Positions 11,075-23,976 of a stretch of DNA of 64,000 nt are shown here, one piece after another. The notes beneath the pieces are model-generated. The model did not search any database. It saw only the letters and a list, made by a program, of their open reading frames with translations, and was not told the origin of the DNA. The position numbers and the translations under genes were made by a program. The number at the start of each line of letters is the position of its first letter. The stretch's first letter is position 1. The stretch is from Lantana camara. Taxonomy: Eukaryota; Streptophyta; Magnoliopsida; Lamiales; Verbenaceae. The stretch is taken from positions 33,506,001 to 33,570,000 of the forward strand of contig CM074864.1 of assembly GCA_037501455.1 (NCBI GenBank), given 5' to 3'.

Positions 11075-12277
11075 TGTCGCCTGTCAGGTGAGGTTTAATT
11101 TCTAGTTACATAGAACCTATATAACTCTTGCGTGAGATTTCGGCCAAAAGGTATTTATAACTGTAACTTCCCATGAAATACTCATGATTTCAAGCAAGTT
11201 ACGTTTATTACAAGCAACTCATGTTCATGAAAAGCAAGCAAGCTATGTATCGTACACGTTTTAGGCGAGTAAGTATGACCGTTCACGTTGGGCCCGAGGG
11301 TAGGGGCTTGAGCCAATCGGGAAAGCAGGGGCTGACAGGTAACTCTCGCGCTATCCTCACCACATTGGGATGACCCCTGAATCCACCAGGAGATTAGTGG
11401 AGGAAGGAGTTCCGGGTTTAGGGATTCATGTACCCTCTACTCAACATGTCGTCGATGGTGAAGGCTAGCTACCTTCCCATCATTGGAGGGAGAAGGAGAC
11501 TGGGGACGGGTCCAGCACCACGAATTGTCCTCGGGTTATTGCATGATTTCCATTCCTTGATTGTATTGCCTGAATATACTATCGCACCTATGCACTGTAA
11601 CTGAATTGCATGATCACTTGTTAAATAATCAAGCAAGCATGTTTCATGTACATTTGGAGTAAGGTTAGAGACTGCCCTCACTCGCCGGGGCCATGTATTG
11701 AATGCATGAAAATGATTAAGTATTTAATCTTGACAGTTGTATTCTTGGGTGAAGATTTTATTATTGACTTATACATTTATCTTTTCCAAAACTTTACCCG
11801 AGAATATGGCTTGCATGTTAACTGCGCAAATATTTATTTAAACCCCTCACTCAGTCTTCACAGACTGACGCCTCCACCTTTCAGGTTATTGCAGGTGCAC
11901 GCTAGGCAGGAATCGAGTCGAGTCCAGTCTATGTAATCGAGTCAAGCACGGTGCATATTATTTATTGTTGCACTAGACTTATCATTATAATTATTTGTTA
12001 TGTATTCGGAGATGATAATGTATTGACATGTGAACTAGTATACGAGTTACTTGACGAATGATAAATGTCATAGCATGTTTTAACAGTTATATGATGGTGA
12101 ACAGTTTATGCTTCCGCGTTATTCTGTTGCATGTACGAGTTAGTCCCGCCTAGTTTGTCGTTTTATTTGCATTGTCACCCGTTCGCTATAGGTTAGTTCA
12201 TGCACGGATTACCCGTTTCGTGTGTGAATCGACCTATAGTGCGGGGGTGTGGCATCTCCACATATAGGGGTGCTACA
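11075..12277 (+). repeat. Del-type LTR fragment, right piece
   Basis: Continuation of the LTR at 7732 after the solo LTR. It starts with the TSD copy TGTCG, then CAG/GTGAGGTTTAA (11088), the GGGCCCGAGGGTAGGG block (11290), the hairpin at 11851-11868 and an acceptor-like CAG at 11884. It ends GGGGTGCTACA at 12277. No primer site follows, so this is a 3' or solo LTR end. Confidence 0.75.
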
Positions 12278-12899
12278 GCCAACCAGAAAAATCATCAAAT
12301 CCTGGTGCAATTTTTGAACCGTCTATGTTAATTGTTGCAAAGTCTGTTGCATAGCTGCGTTTTGGGAAACCATCTGCACATCAATTTGTTGCTGAACTCT
12401 TTGAAACGTTCCTCGCTAATTACTTCAAACATCGTCGAACTCTCAATGAAAGCACCAATGATACGTATTTGTATCCCAAGAGACTTTAGAGCAGTCTCGG
12501 GCTCGTAAGAAAAGGGGGTGAGAGAGAGGGATAATCCGGTAAAGATCGACCGGTCGGAGAAAGTTTAGAGGAGAAGAGATTGTAAATGAGAGGGAGGAAG
12601 ATAATCCAATAAAGTCCGACCGGCCGGAGAAAGTTTAGAGGAGAAGAGAGTTTGAGAGATAGATTAGGAATTCTAAAATTATTATTGCTGATACGTAAAA
12701 TAATCCAAGAAGAACAATATATAATAAAATACTTCTACCAACTATGGACTCCTAAGAAAATAAACAACTTAGTATTAAAGCTATCCTAAACTAAAATAAA
12801 CCAACTAATACATATTGTAAATATTGATATTAATCTTATTCAATTCCAACTCGTCTCTCTTAATATCGTGTATATCCGTCACCATATCCGTCCATATCA
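12278..12899 (-). mobile_element. Degenerate Gypsy-like fragment with short LTR
   Basis: On the minus strand, TTGGTGCTTTCATTGAGAG (just below 12459) follows a possible LTR, 12459-12899, that runs from TGATACG to CATATCA in plus orientation. That sequence commonly follows the LTR in plant Ty3/Gypsy elements. Two near-copies of a unit with CCGGTCGGAGAAAG / CCGGCCGGAGAAAG lie at about 12533-12655. No intact frame and no target duplication were found. Confidence 0.4.
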
Positions 12900-13306
12900 A
12901 GTTGAGTTTCGAGTTAGGCGGCAGTGTGTCTTTGAATCATCTTTGATAGTGTAGCACGAGTCTTGCAAAGACTTGCATCTTTGATTTACGATTTCGTAAT
13001 TACGTTTACCAATTATGATAAGAATACTGAAGAATATATTGAATTTTTTTTTTTTTTTTTTTTTGTCAGAGAATATATTGATTTTACTTTATAATACATT
13101 CATCCAGTATTTTAGCAAAAAATTATATAATGCATTCATTTAGTATTTTAGCAAAAAAAACCACACTTCAGCAACGGGCCCTCAATCTAGTAATAGAACA
13201 TAACCCTTATCCATAAAGAAGTCTTGCAAATTTGAAAAAAAAAAAAAAAGAAAATGGAACATACAGCTACGAGGTGACCGTGCATCATTGTAAACTTAAA
13301 GAATTA
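12900..13306. other. AT-rich intergenic DNA
   Basis: No gene or clear repeat seen. It contains a T tract near 13047-13064 and an A tract near 13238-13250. Confidence 0.5.
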
Positions 13307-14492
13307 CGGCATGATTGGTATGACGGAATGAAATTATATTAGAAGGGAATAACGCTGGGAATGGAATGATTTTCATATAGTTATTCTTATGATTGGTAAG
13401 CATAAGGAATGGAATAGTAATTACTTATTCCGTTACCACAATTGGTAACTAAATTTAGGTTATGCTAATGGAATAAAATTATATTGATTGGACTAAACTG
13501 GGCCTTTAATTATATAAACTTATTACTACTTTTTATTCATACAATATGTTACGCAAAATATTAAAATTAGTGAATTAAAACGTTTATATGTAATAATGTT
13601 CACATAAAACGGTTATATTAAAATGTTTGCATACATTCAATAATTGATTGAACATATTATGTATAATTTTATAACATAAAAAATAATTGAATGAATTTAA
13701 ATGGACTAAACAATGTGAGATTCGAAGACTCCAAAATTATCAAACTAGTTTGCAATTCAAACAATTTATTTCTCAGTTTCTAACCAAAACGGAATTCTTA
13801 AAAAAAAAAAAAAAAAACTGTCTTTTAAGAAATCTTTAGTCGAAATAGTTGAGAAATTAAAATTAAATTGAAAAGCAACACAGATTTGTTTTTAAAGAAT
13901 TATGAAAACAACAAAATTGTGTTCAAGAAATCGTTATTTGGAATAATTGAGAAATTAAAATTAAATTAAGAAAGAACACAGATATGTTTTTAAAAATTTA
14001 CTGTAACTAACAATTCACAATTATATTTTAGATGAATTGCAGAGCATAATTGAAAAAGAAATTGTTATTTATCGAGGGTTTTATTTTTCTCACATGAGAT
14101 TTTGCTATAGAAGTATTTAAATATGGTACGTGCATATATCCAAAAAGAATTGAAATTGAAAAAGAATTAAAGTTTATTTTTAGAAGAATTAAAAAAAAAG
14201 GGATCTGATTAATCGAAAGACGAGAAGAAACACAGAAAACTGAAAAAAGGAGGAGAGAAAGAATGATATTAGTTTTATTAAGATTTAGGGGATAATTTCA
14301 TCAAAATAAATTAAAATTTTATTCCCAATAGATTAGGAATGGATAAAACCATGGGGGTAGGAGGAATGGATAACACCTCGTTTAAAGGAATGAACATTCC
14401 TAATGGAGTGAAGATTCCTAATCTCAAAATATACCAATCACGTGTTTAGGAATAAACTTAGTAACGATCATTCCATCATACCAATTATGCTG
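13307..14492. mobile_element. Non-autonomous PIF/Harbinger-like element, 1186 bases
   Basis: The left end CGGCATGATTGGTATG and the inverted right end CAGCATAATTGGTATG form terminal inverted repeats of about 25 bases with a few mismatches. TTA flanks both ends (13304-13306 and 14493-14495), the target duplication typical of PIF/Harbinger. The interior is AT-rich, repeats GGAATGGA-type motifs near both ends, and has no transposase frame. Confidence 0.75.
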
Positions 14493-14495
14493 TTA

Positions 14496-14978
14496 GTATG
14501 TACTAGATTAATGCAATCCAATTGAATTCATTTTCTTCATCATCACGAATGAAAAAGATAGACAGACAAAGGGATTTGAACAAGTATACCGCAGCTATAC
14601 CATTAGACAGAAGCATCAAAAAACGAACAGTCAAAGGGAAATGAATCACACTCACAATTTGACACACTCAAATGTGTACCGTATGACTAAACAAGCCTTA
14701 TTATTGCCACTTACTCCGAAACCAAAGGGAAAAACAACTCCCGAACATAAAAACAGAGATTCTCTTAATTAACATTACAGCTTATGGAGTTTCAATTTAA
14801 TCCAAATAAGGTTAAAAAGTAGCATATCAAGTAACTATAAAGCAGTTGGCATAATTTTGGCGTTGCTGAGATTAATCTTTGATGACTATGAGTGATGAGA
14901 TTCAGACAACAACAAATAATTTATTTGAGAAAGATGAGAGAGGTAGAAAAACATCAGATATGCCACGGCATCTCTAAA
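14496..14978 (-). other. 3' flank and probable 3' UTR of the C3HC gene
   Basis: No frame of interest. On the minus strand a possible poly(A) signal AATAAA lies at 14920-14925, 54 bases past the stop codon. The true transcript end cannot be fixed from sequence. Confidence 0.4.
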
Positions 14979-17900
14979 TCAGTTCTTCCCACGGCTTTTG
15001 TTGAAAGAGTGGTGTGCCAAAAGCTTCCGACCAGGAGTATGATGATCATCCTGCAACGAGATGTCATGCCACATTTTATGTTAGTTGTATTAATCACGGA
15101 AAAGAAACTAGAAATGACTTAATATAAATACGAAAGATCAACGGGTTGGGATTTTGGATCTCTTGGGTTTTTAGGATACACAATCTTTATTTTAAGGGTT
15201 TTTTTCCCCCCATATAATATTATAATTATTAGCTCTAGCCAGGTGAAGGTTGCGACCATGAGGACAATAACAATGCTAAATATGAACAACAATATCACAG
15301 TTGAAAAGGTAAAACTCATAAAACATTTTTTATTGCACAAATTAATTTTCAGAACTCTTTTCATGGTCAAAAATATGAGAATTGAATTACAATGGCAGAT
15401 TATAACCAAATGCCAAATACAATTAAAGGATATACACCATTATTTTTCTTTTACAGGTCAATCACCTGGCTCCAAAATAAAAATAAACAGGAAATACATT
15501 TTCTGCCATGTATCGACCAAGTTTCAAACATCAATTGCATTAGCAAGATGAGGTGCATAACAAAGAAATCAAAAATATAAAAAGATTGAAATTGTCACAA
15601 ACCTTATACATGGAAGCTGCAGATTCAGATTCTACAGTTTGAACTGGAACCAGGCCTTGCGATTGGAAAGCATCTAATGCATCTAATGTAAGCTGCCAAC
15701 CACAAAGAGCAATAACACCAGCACTGGAACCAGAGCCACTGCTGCTGCTAGAGCCAGCTGCAGCAACATTTCCGTTCACCCAAGGACAAAAGTGGTTATG
15801 GTGCTTAATTGGATCGAATTCAACTGCTTCTTCATAGTTGCTTCCACCATTTGGAGGCCCTAACAATGTTCCATATAAAATTATCACATCCAATTAGAAG
15901 AATTCTGAAAATGAAAAAATCACATATCACAGCAGAATGAATCCAAAGTACAAGTCATAGATCAAACTGGCATTTATGAACATTGATGGACTAAAACTTT
16001 GAAGACGGGACTTCCTTTATACTATCTAATAAAGCCAGAGAGAAATTTTGGTCTGTCCATTTATTTTGAACTTTTAATCTTCTTTTTCAATGTTTTTATC
16101 TTTTTTCAAACTATTTTGATCTCTCGGCCACTTTTTTCCCCCTCTCTCTCCTATACCCTTATTCTCTTAACTCTATTAGTTCAGCAGTTTTCATATTTTT
16201 TGTGGTTTACTTAGTCCATTTCTATCCTCTTTCTCTCTCATATCTACCATTATTTTAAAACTTCTTAGTCCTCTATTTATTCAAACTAATTGAAAATAAT
16301 TTTCTTTTATCTATGGTCAATTTTTTATAGATATTAAGTTGGATTTATACATAAATTTAATAAATTTATGCTGCCAAAATTTGAGGATGTAGATAATCAA
16401 AGGTAACATAAGTTTACCTGCCCCATTTGCAACTTGATAGCCCGATTCCACATATCCACAGTCATCAGTAGTGGGATCTTTGGCAGCTTGAGTTACTTCT
16501 TCCTTGGACACTTCAAAGCCAGAACATAAAATGGCATTGCAAGAAAGTGAGGGATGAGGACTGTTCTCAAACGACGTATCTCTCATGTTACTAGTTTTTT
16601 CTCCACTCTCAACAGATTCTGCCTTAGTCGAACCAACAATTTTTGAGCCACTATCAGCCCTAGCCACAGATCGAGACATCAAATCCTGACTATCGCCATT
16701 AGGATCTTCCCTATCCATTTCTTCAGGGACAAAATCACCCATCAACCCTGGGTCTGGAGCAAATTCACCTGTTCATGGGGAAACATAAATAATCAATGGG
16801 GTTGAATGTTAACCATGAAAAACTAAAAAATCATTGGCAAAAGGGCAAAGTAATTTATTTCCACAAAATTTTGGGTACAATTACTTCAGAACTCCAGAAC
16901 TCCATAAATTGCCTGCATTTTCAATTCTCACAGAAAGTGCTTGTTAATCTCAATTTCAGGACCAATAAGCCTTTTGAATATGGGTTTTTTTTTTTGCTTA
17001 ATTCACTACTCTGAAACCTCAAGGCCTCATTTGTTTTGTTATTATAAGAGTCGGTAGCCAAATATAGTGGACGACTCACTAGTTTGTTTCCTGCACATAT
17101 TTGATATGGGCTGAGACCATAATATCAGGAACAGTGGCAGATCCCTACAGTGGTATAAAATAGCCAGGTCGGGGTGCAATTATGGTATAACAACAATGCC
17201 TCTATTTACTAATAAAATGATCATCTTGTCCTGGATAATGTTCAGCTTTATAGGGAAAAGCAAATGCTAAGTTAATGACCAAAGGAGACATTGAGTATGC
17301 AAATCATGTACTTCTTAACAGTGTTAAAGAAAGTTCTGGCTGCTATATATTATTTGAAACCAAACAAGGCCTAAAAAGATCGTTTTAAATATTTTAAAAT
17401 GGGATCAAAAACCTTTAGTTCTATTTTATAAATAAATAGTATATGCATGAACAAGTATATACACACTAAACAAAAATATTAAGAGGGTCGCCATTGTACC
17501 TGTTTGACCTTGGTTATCAGTTATTTCAGCAACAGGTTCCACATCACCAACAACACTATCAGCTCTATACATACAGGCATCGGTTCCATGTATTTCAGCT
17601 TCATGGCTGGCACCCATTCCAACACTCCCCCCACTAATACCAAAGCTAGGACCATCCCTTGCATGTGCATTAGGAGTATCAGTATTCACCACTTCTTCCT
17701 CATTTGTACTGCTAACACCCATTTCTCCCACACTCCTGACAGCAGCTGGGCAAGTACTCTGTTGTGCTTGATTGCTGTAATTCAATTCTGACGTCTCGTT
17801 GGGCTCCATATTCTTCACTGCTGAAGTAGAAGGCAAATGCACATCATCAAAGTCTCCAGGATAGTTCTCAACACTCTCCATTGAATCATTATCTGCACTA

Positions 17901-20900
17901 TGACACATAGTGTCCATTGCAATCACAGAGGAAATCCGAGTCGAATCTCTAGTCAATCCCTGGTCAAAATCATCTTTATAAGGGTCAACTCCTAAGTCAA
18001 ACCCAAATGACCTGCTGGGCCCAGCACCAGAAGAATCTTTATCTTTCTTAACACCAGAGTCACGGACACGTTTGGAAGGTCCAGCAGAGTACTGCCCACC
18101 ATCATCTACTTCATCACCATCACGATCTATGACAGTTCCTTCCACACTATCTGCCTGTTGATTCAACAATTGTGGTCGGTCAACTGTGCTTCCACCTTCA
18201 TCTAAATTCCTTTTGCGGGAACTGGGCCCACGAGATTCATAAGAAGCTGCTCGATCACCGACCTCACTGCTGGATGGCTGCCTGATTAATAAATCTCTTC
18301 CAGACATTAAATTCGTGTTCAACCGCGAAGAAGACAAGCCAGCTGATATTGTGAGGTTTAAATCCACTCCAACATTGGAAAGCGACTTTCCTTCGTCAGT
18401 TGCAGCTTCATCATGGTCCTCTGCCTGTTCCTTCTCAATACCATCTGCAGCCACCCAGCCACTGATACCACTTGCTGCACTTACTCCACGTGTTAATGCC
18501 ATTTTCTTGCTGGTTTCTGGACCATCTGTGCTGCTAGGAACAAAGCTAGATGGACGGGAGACGACTAGGAAGTCCCAGATTCTCACTGTCGCGCCACATA
18601 AGCTACAATCCAGTAATGGTGATCTAGATACACTTTTTGAGTTGGTTCCTGTAACTTCATTACCGAAATCCTTTTTTGTGGAAGAGGAAACTGCTTTTTT
18701 CCCACGGTTAGGATCGCGTGGGGGACCACGATATTTTGAAGGACCAATAGAGCACCCATTTCTAGCTGATTGAGCAGAATGCTCTTCACAATCCTGAACA
18801 TTTGGGAGCCACCTCGGTTCCCATCCACATAGGCTTATAAGCTTCTGGGCCTGCAATTAGGTCAAAATTCAGCCAAGGGCGAATATGAAAAAAGAGCAGG
18901 GAAACAAACAAATAAGTTTCAAGAGAGTACGCATATATTACGCGAGAGTATATGAAGAAGACATCTTCTCTGGAGTTTTCAGTTCCTAATAGAATATCCA
19001 GCTTAATACCCGATTCACCACGAGACTGGGACAGCAAACGATCGATTTCTGGGCCCCTTGATATACGTATTTGCTCAATTGCAGAAGCAGACACAATAGG
19101 AAGGGATGAAAACTGGAGCAGTCCATCACATCTATCCTTATAACCACCTATAAGGGCTGATGGTGGAGTTGGTGGGAACTGCACCAGACTTTCTGCACAG
19201 CAGTTTCCTATCCACGGACAAGTACATTTATGCCCCTCATCAAGTTTCTTGCCAAAGTCTTCTCCAGCTTCATCAGCTACCATACAAAACCATTAATAAG
19301 TCAGCATGGAGCAATGGGAACCAATAGGCAAACAGACAAAGCTCTGTTGGTGATAGAAAAAGCAAGCAATTATATATCAATGGTGTACATTGGCTAACAG
19401 ACAAGGAATAGAAAGTAGTAACTCTGAAAGGTTAGCACAGTAACATCGTTGTAAAATCTGAAAATGGTGGAGATTTTTCAAATGTAAAAGCTTCATGTTT
19501 CTCAAGTTAATTTTTCATCTGATATCAGATGCTTGCTACATCTTAACCATGTGGCCTTACAGCAAATTCTTCATAATCTTAACGATCTGGCATTTACTTG
19601 TGAGAAATTGGAATTGAGGGGAGGTTTCAGCATCAGCAAGCCTGAACAGTATATGGTTGATAATTTTGGGGAACACCATACTGCATATTGGAACAAGGAC
19701 TGATGCGGGGAGAATATTTAAGAGAAATATGGACGAAACTGATTTTAAGGAACATCAAAATTCAATAGAAGATACAGTAAATCAAGAGATAAATACATAA
19801 TAAATTCCAATGAACGTCATGTTTATGTGGCTTGGCTGTCTTCAACTAATTCCAACTGTCAGGATCAGGAAAAAATTTTTGCTGAGTTTTCTTTTAGTTA
19901 GATAAAAAATAGTTAAAGAAGTTTCAGTATATATATTTTTCTTATCCCTTTCAGATGATGTCCACAAAAATAAATTGGAGAAAACATCGAAAAACCTCTA
20001 AGTTAACCTAATCGTCAACCACCATCATGATTCACCTTCAGCAGGGGCCCAGGTAGCCGATGAAACAAACTTCAAAACTGCACCACAAGATTCACATTCA
20101 ACTTTATCAACGCCCACATTCACCCAGCCTCTTCTAGCACAAGCCAGTGAACTTGCAGCCTGAGTAAAAATATGCATCAAAATAGTAAGAATAAAATTGG
20201 AGTATTTGTTCATGGCTAAGTCTGACCCAACAGTCACCCATCATGGAGCGGAGACTGAGAAAGTAAGAGATGATGAATTTGTTTTATGCTTCAATAACAA
20301 TCCAACATTAAGTTCAATAAGAATTGTCATCTTACCAAAATAATTTTTATGGGATATACCTCCTGTTTCTGTTGCCCTTTGACCAGCCTAATAATCCCAA
20401 CAGTATGCCTATTCTTAACCTATCTGCATAGGAAAAGATCAACCTCACACCTATGTCTCACCCTGGCTCTTACCTCAAAAAAACCTGAATTAAAGGGAAT
20501 AATTTATGTTTTACTTTTTATCTCTCCAGGTCAACATTAGCATGCCTTCACAATGCCTTCACAATGATAACTATCATAAATAAGCTTCCTACCTGGCAGC
20601 ATACTCTAGTACCAACAGTAAGGATGAGCAGAATACTTAATGAGTGCAGACAAGCCCTATCGGGGAAAACAATAAGCTCTTGGCGCGATAAATTTCTTTA
20701 TCCAGATCTCATCTGGTTTAAAATCACTATAAGTCTTACATTCAATACTGTTCATCCAAAGTTTTGACAAATTTATGGCTTAGTTCAGATTATCTGGTGG
20801 AGAGATCACCTCTACTATATCTTTTGAAAGCACAAACACTGAGTATTTGAACATAATGTAGTCACTCAAATATTTGAAGAAAAGGAAACTGTAATGACAG

Positions 20901-22147
20901 ATTAATATGATCAATACACAAGGGCGGGCAAGTTCAAACCTTAGGCTTTCCAAACCAATGTGCAGGTTTGAACATTGAGAGGCGCCTCAAGAGATCACCC
21001 CTTTCCCAAGGCCGGCAGGAAGGCTGTGATGATCCAAGAGCAGAACCACCAGCGCTAGTGCTCAATGATGTGTACATGGGTTGTGAACCAATGCGTGAGA
21101 GTGACCCACCTTTTGAGTTCTGCCCTTGACCTAACCAATCTGTACTGCCAGCATTTGTGGGAAGTGCCGGAGATGATGCCCCGGCAGAACTATTTGGAAG
21201 AAAGGATACACAAAAATTCATGATCAATAAGGATTACTAAGTTATTGCAAAAAACCCAAGTATCATGCACTTTTTTGTTTATTTATTAGAATCAATCTAT
21301 GAGAAGATTACAGAAGACACTTTTGAAGTTTCCTCTTTATGGAAAGTATACCATCTTTCTCCTTTCCGTACTAACAATTTCTTTAGATAGTAAAACTCAT
21401 TACTGTTGAATGTCAGTATAAGTAAGAAGCTGGTCAATGCATGTATTTTCTGATAAAATCAACAAATGATCAGTACACCAAACATAACCATGAGCGCCTT
21501 TACAGATTGAGATATAATTTAACCTGATGCTCTACGGACTTCATCTAAGTTAATATATTGAACTCTCTAGTTTCAACCTCATGCACAAATTTATCATACC
21601 AAGTTCCAACATTTCTGTTGAAAGTATCTGTTTTCAAAAATAAGTAACCAGAACAAATTTATCAGGAAATACACAAGCATATCCAAGACATTATACTCGC
21701 CGCCAACGCTATCTCAAATCTACAAACCCCGTGAAACACATAATAACGATCAATAGTTCAAATAAAAGGTTTGGACCAAAAGGCTGAAATATTTAATAAG
21801 TAGGGGGAAAAAAAAGATAAAAAGGTTCTGATTTTGCAATAGCTTAAAAGAATTCCCTAATTCACTGCATGCCCTAATTCACAATGTAAGCTGTGGATAA
21901 GATGAAGAGGATGAAAATCATCAAGCACGTGTTTGAGCACTTAATTGATTCTGCCAAATCAAGCATTCAGTAAACATGCTCAAATTACACCATGATTACA
22001 TAATATAGCAATTGAAATTGGCAAACAGGGTTTTCGAGGGGCAGTAAGGAAATCTCACCTGGCCGCGGGAGTAATGCTCGGTGGAGGAGAAGAAGATCTG
22101 GGGGGCAATAACGGGTCTCCGGAGGAGCTTATAGCTTCGTCCTTCAT
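14979..22147 (-). CDS. ILP1: C3HC zinc-finger protein, ILP1/NIPA (ZC3HC1) family, 8 exons
   Basis: Exons (minus strand, in order): 22147-22059, 21189-20940, 20159-20036, 19276-18942, 18850-17500, 16768-16418, 15859-15603, 15050-14979. All introns are GT-AG and every phase joins, giving 2829 bases (942 aa plus stop). Start MKDEAISSSG; end DDHHTPGRK...SRGKN. First zinc half: C135-x2-C138 then H170-x3-C174 followed by PW. Second: C348-x2-C351 then H854-x3-C858 followed by PW, so two BIR-like metal sites are split by a long acidic, Ser-rich linker with basic nuclear-signal-like stretches (SSRKRN, GPSKRVRD). CGWEPRW and CGWQLTLDAL are family blocks. Human ZC3HC1 is a nuclear-basket protein; the plant role is less certain. 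The symbol follows Arabidopsis IAP-like protein 1, recognised from memory. It is the only intact host gene here. Confidence 0.93.
17023..17371. mobile_element. Possible hAT-type MITE in intron 5 of the C3HC gene
   Basis: GGCCTCATTTGTTTTG at the left and, inverted, GGCCTTGTTTGGTTTC at the right form imperfect terminal repeats 349 bases apart inside intron 5 (16769-17499). No convincing 8-base target duplication was seen, so the class is tentative. Confidence 0.4.
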
Positions 22148-22516
22148 CCTTTCCCTCTCTCCCTCTCGGTCTGTATGTATATACGTATTTTCGTATGTGT
22201 ATATATATAAAAATCTGTGTGTATGCAGTATGTTTCAGTGTCTCTCTCTCTAAAATCTTGAGCCTCAATTTCTGCTGGATTGGATTTGGGGACTATCTTG
22301 CCCCTGGGTGTTGTAGTGTACATACTGTGAGATTCTTAATCAGTTAATCTAATCCGAATTAAAATGGAAAAGAAAAGGAAAAAGACGCACGTGATAGTCG
22401 CGTGATTTTTGTTTGTTTGTGACAGCAGGTGCCTCTCCACATGTGTAAGCTCAACCCAAGGGCTCACAACCTTTTTGTGTTGATTCGAGTGTAATTCAAT
22501 TTGAGCTTGGTGTTAT
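22148..22516 (-). promoter_or_regulatory. 5' UTR and proximal promoter of the C3HC gene
   Basis: Only 369 bases separate the start codon from the TRIM insertion. The region has a GA/CT run (22241-22250, typical of plant 5' UTRs), AT-rich stretches near 22180-22210 and a G-box CACGTG at 22388-22393. The transcription start cannot be assigned. Confidence 0.5.
22388..22393. promoter_or_regulatory. G-box CACGTG
   Basis: Palindromic core bound by bZIP and bHLH factors, about 240 bases upstream of the C3HC gene start codon. Single occurrence, so its role is inferred only. Confidence 0.4.
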
Positions 22517-23110
22517 TGTGACACCCCTGTCCCACATCGGGAAAGTATGAGAGTTAAGTTCAATATATAAGTTAAAGAGTCCAAGTATAACCAATTGATA
22601 TCCCTTTTGGGCAGTAGTTTAGGCCCAATTTCAGGTTATACTCGGTGGACTTCGAGACTTGCGCTCGCGTCCAACGGGCCTGCGGACCCAGGGCGTGACA
22701 GATGGTATCAAAGCCGCTCGTCAGCCGCAGGAGCTAAGTGCTATACGGGGCAAAGTGTTACGCACATGGGAGCAACCTCTTGAGCCTGCGGGGCAAAGTA
22801 CTACATGTGTGGGAGCCACCTCTTGAGCCCATAGGAGCCACCTCTAGAGTCCCAACGCAGACGAGTCGGTCATGGGCTATATATCATGCCGCGATGAGGA
22901 CGTCACGATTCTGAAGGAGGGGTGATTGTGGCACCCCTGTCCCACATCGGGAAAGTATGAGAGTTAAGTTCAGTATATAAGTTAAAGAGTCCAAGTATAA
23001 CCAATGGATATCCCTTTTGGGCAATGGTTTAGGCCCAATTTCAGGTTATACTCGGTGGACTTGGAGACTTGCGCTCGCATCCAACGGGCCCGTGGACCCG
23101 GGGCGTGACA
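22517..23110 (+). mobile_element. Complete TRIM retrotransposon
   Basis: Two 184-base direct LTRs (22517-22700 and 22927-23110), each starting TGTGRCACCCCTGTCCC and ending GGGCGTGACA. The primer site TGGTATCAAAGC lies at 22703-22714, and the polypurine tract GAAGGAGGGGTGAT ends at 22926. The 226-base interior has no frame. TTATT follows the right LTR and also precedes the left one, overlapping its first T by one base, so the exact LTR edge is uncertain. The TCCCACATCGGGAAAG tag is common in plant TRIMs. Confidence 0.92.
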
Positions 23111-23646
23111 TTATTGAGCTCAAGCTTGAGCTTCTTACGAGTCAGCTTGAGTTTAAATATATTTTTTCATCAGTTGGTGAGTTTTTTTTTTTTTTTTAAC
23201 GCACGTACACCCAAGCGGGATTCGAATACGGGAACCGTGCGCTGGTGAGTTGATCTGTGAGTTTGTATTTTTTGTGCATTATAATTTAAAAAGAAAAAAA
23301 CAACTCCCCTGGGTACTATAATTATTTGTTTAATTTTTTAAAATTTTGTAAATTGTCATATGCGATCGAGTCGATTTCCCACTGCTGGTTGCTCGAGCAA
23401 GAGTCAACTGACCACTTGAATTTATATTAAATGTAGAAGATCTTCGGAAAGGTGTCAAGTTGCGAGAAGAGAGTAGGGATGAGCTGAAAGCCGATCTGAG
23501 ACTAATGGGGTTTGACTGAGTATCGGCACTCCGACACTCAAGTCAGGTATCGATCTGTGTAAGAGATTCCAATAGACTTGAAGTGCAATAAATGTGCTTA
23601 CCAAATGATATTAATGAGGTAGTATTTATACAATGGGGGTAATGAT
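23111..23646. other. Intergenic DNA with possible SINE remnant
   Basis: No gene seen. A T tract (about 23181-23197) is followed by CACCCAAGCGGGATTCGAA, which on the minus strand resembles a tRNA-like B box followed by an A tail, suggesting a short SINE remnant at about 23181-23246. The rest is unassigned. Confidence 0.3.
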
Positions 23647-23761
23647 TGTAGCACCTGGAGCAGTGGGTCACGACATCCCGCACCTAAATCCGAACACACA
23701 TATGAAATGGAAGTCCATACATGTGCCCAAGCCTAAGAAAACGGGAGACCTACACACATCC
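23647..23761 (-). repeat. Truncated Del-type LTR end
   Basis: It starts TGTAGCACCTGG and has the CATCCCGCACC and TATGAAATGGAAGTCC blocks that mark the U5 end of Del-type LTRs in inverted orientation. It is cut at 23762 by another LTR. Confidence 0.6.
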
Positions 23762-23976
23762 TGTCACACCCCTTTTCTTCGGCAATCCAGGTATAACGTC
23801 ACGACAGAGTTTAATTCAGTATTTGTGTGATTTATGTGAATTCGCATGCCTTATGTGTCAATTTGTATTTTATTTACTTATGTGCTCATTAGAATTTGAT
23901 TAAATGTAGTCGGACTCGATCGTCCAATATTTGCAAATTAGGAACCTAATTATAATTAGGGTGTTTTAGCCTTCGT
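23762..23976 (+). repeat. Del-type LTR start, piece 1
   Basis: TGTCACACCCCTTTTCTTCGG resembles the LTR start at 33120. Its last five bases (TTCGT) are the target duplication of the solo LTR that follows. The LTR continues at 27257 and 29499. Confidence 0.6.

Noticed and set aside
20349..20767. Short plus-strand frames between exons of the C3HC gene
   Set aside because: They fall within intron 2 of the minus-strand gene and have no recognisable product.
23181..23246. tRNA gene
   Set aside because: Only a B-box-like stretch is visible; no A box or cloverleaf could be drawn, so at most a SINE remnant.
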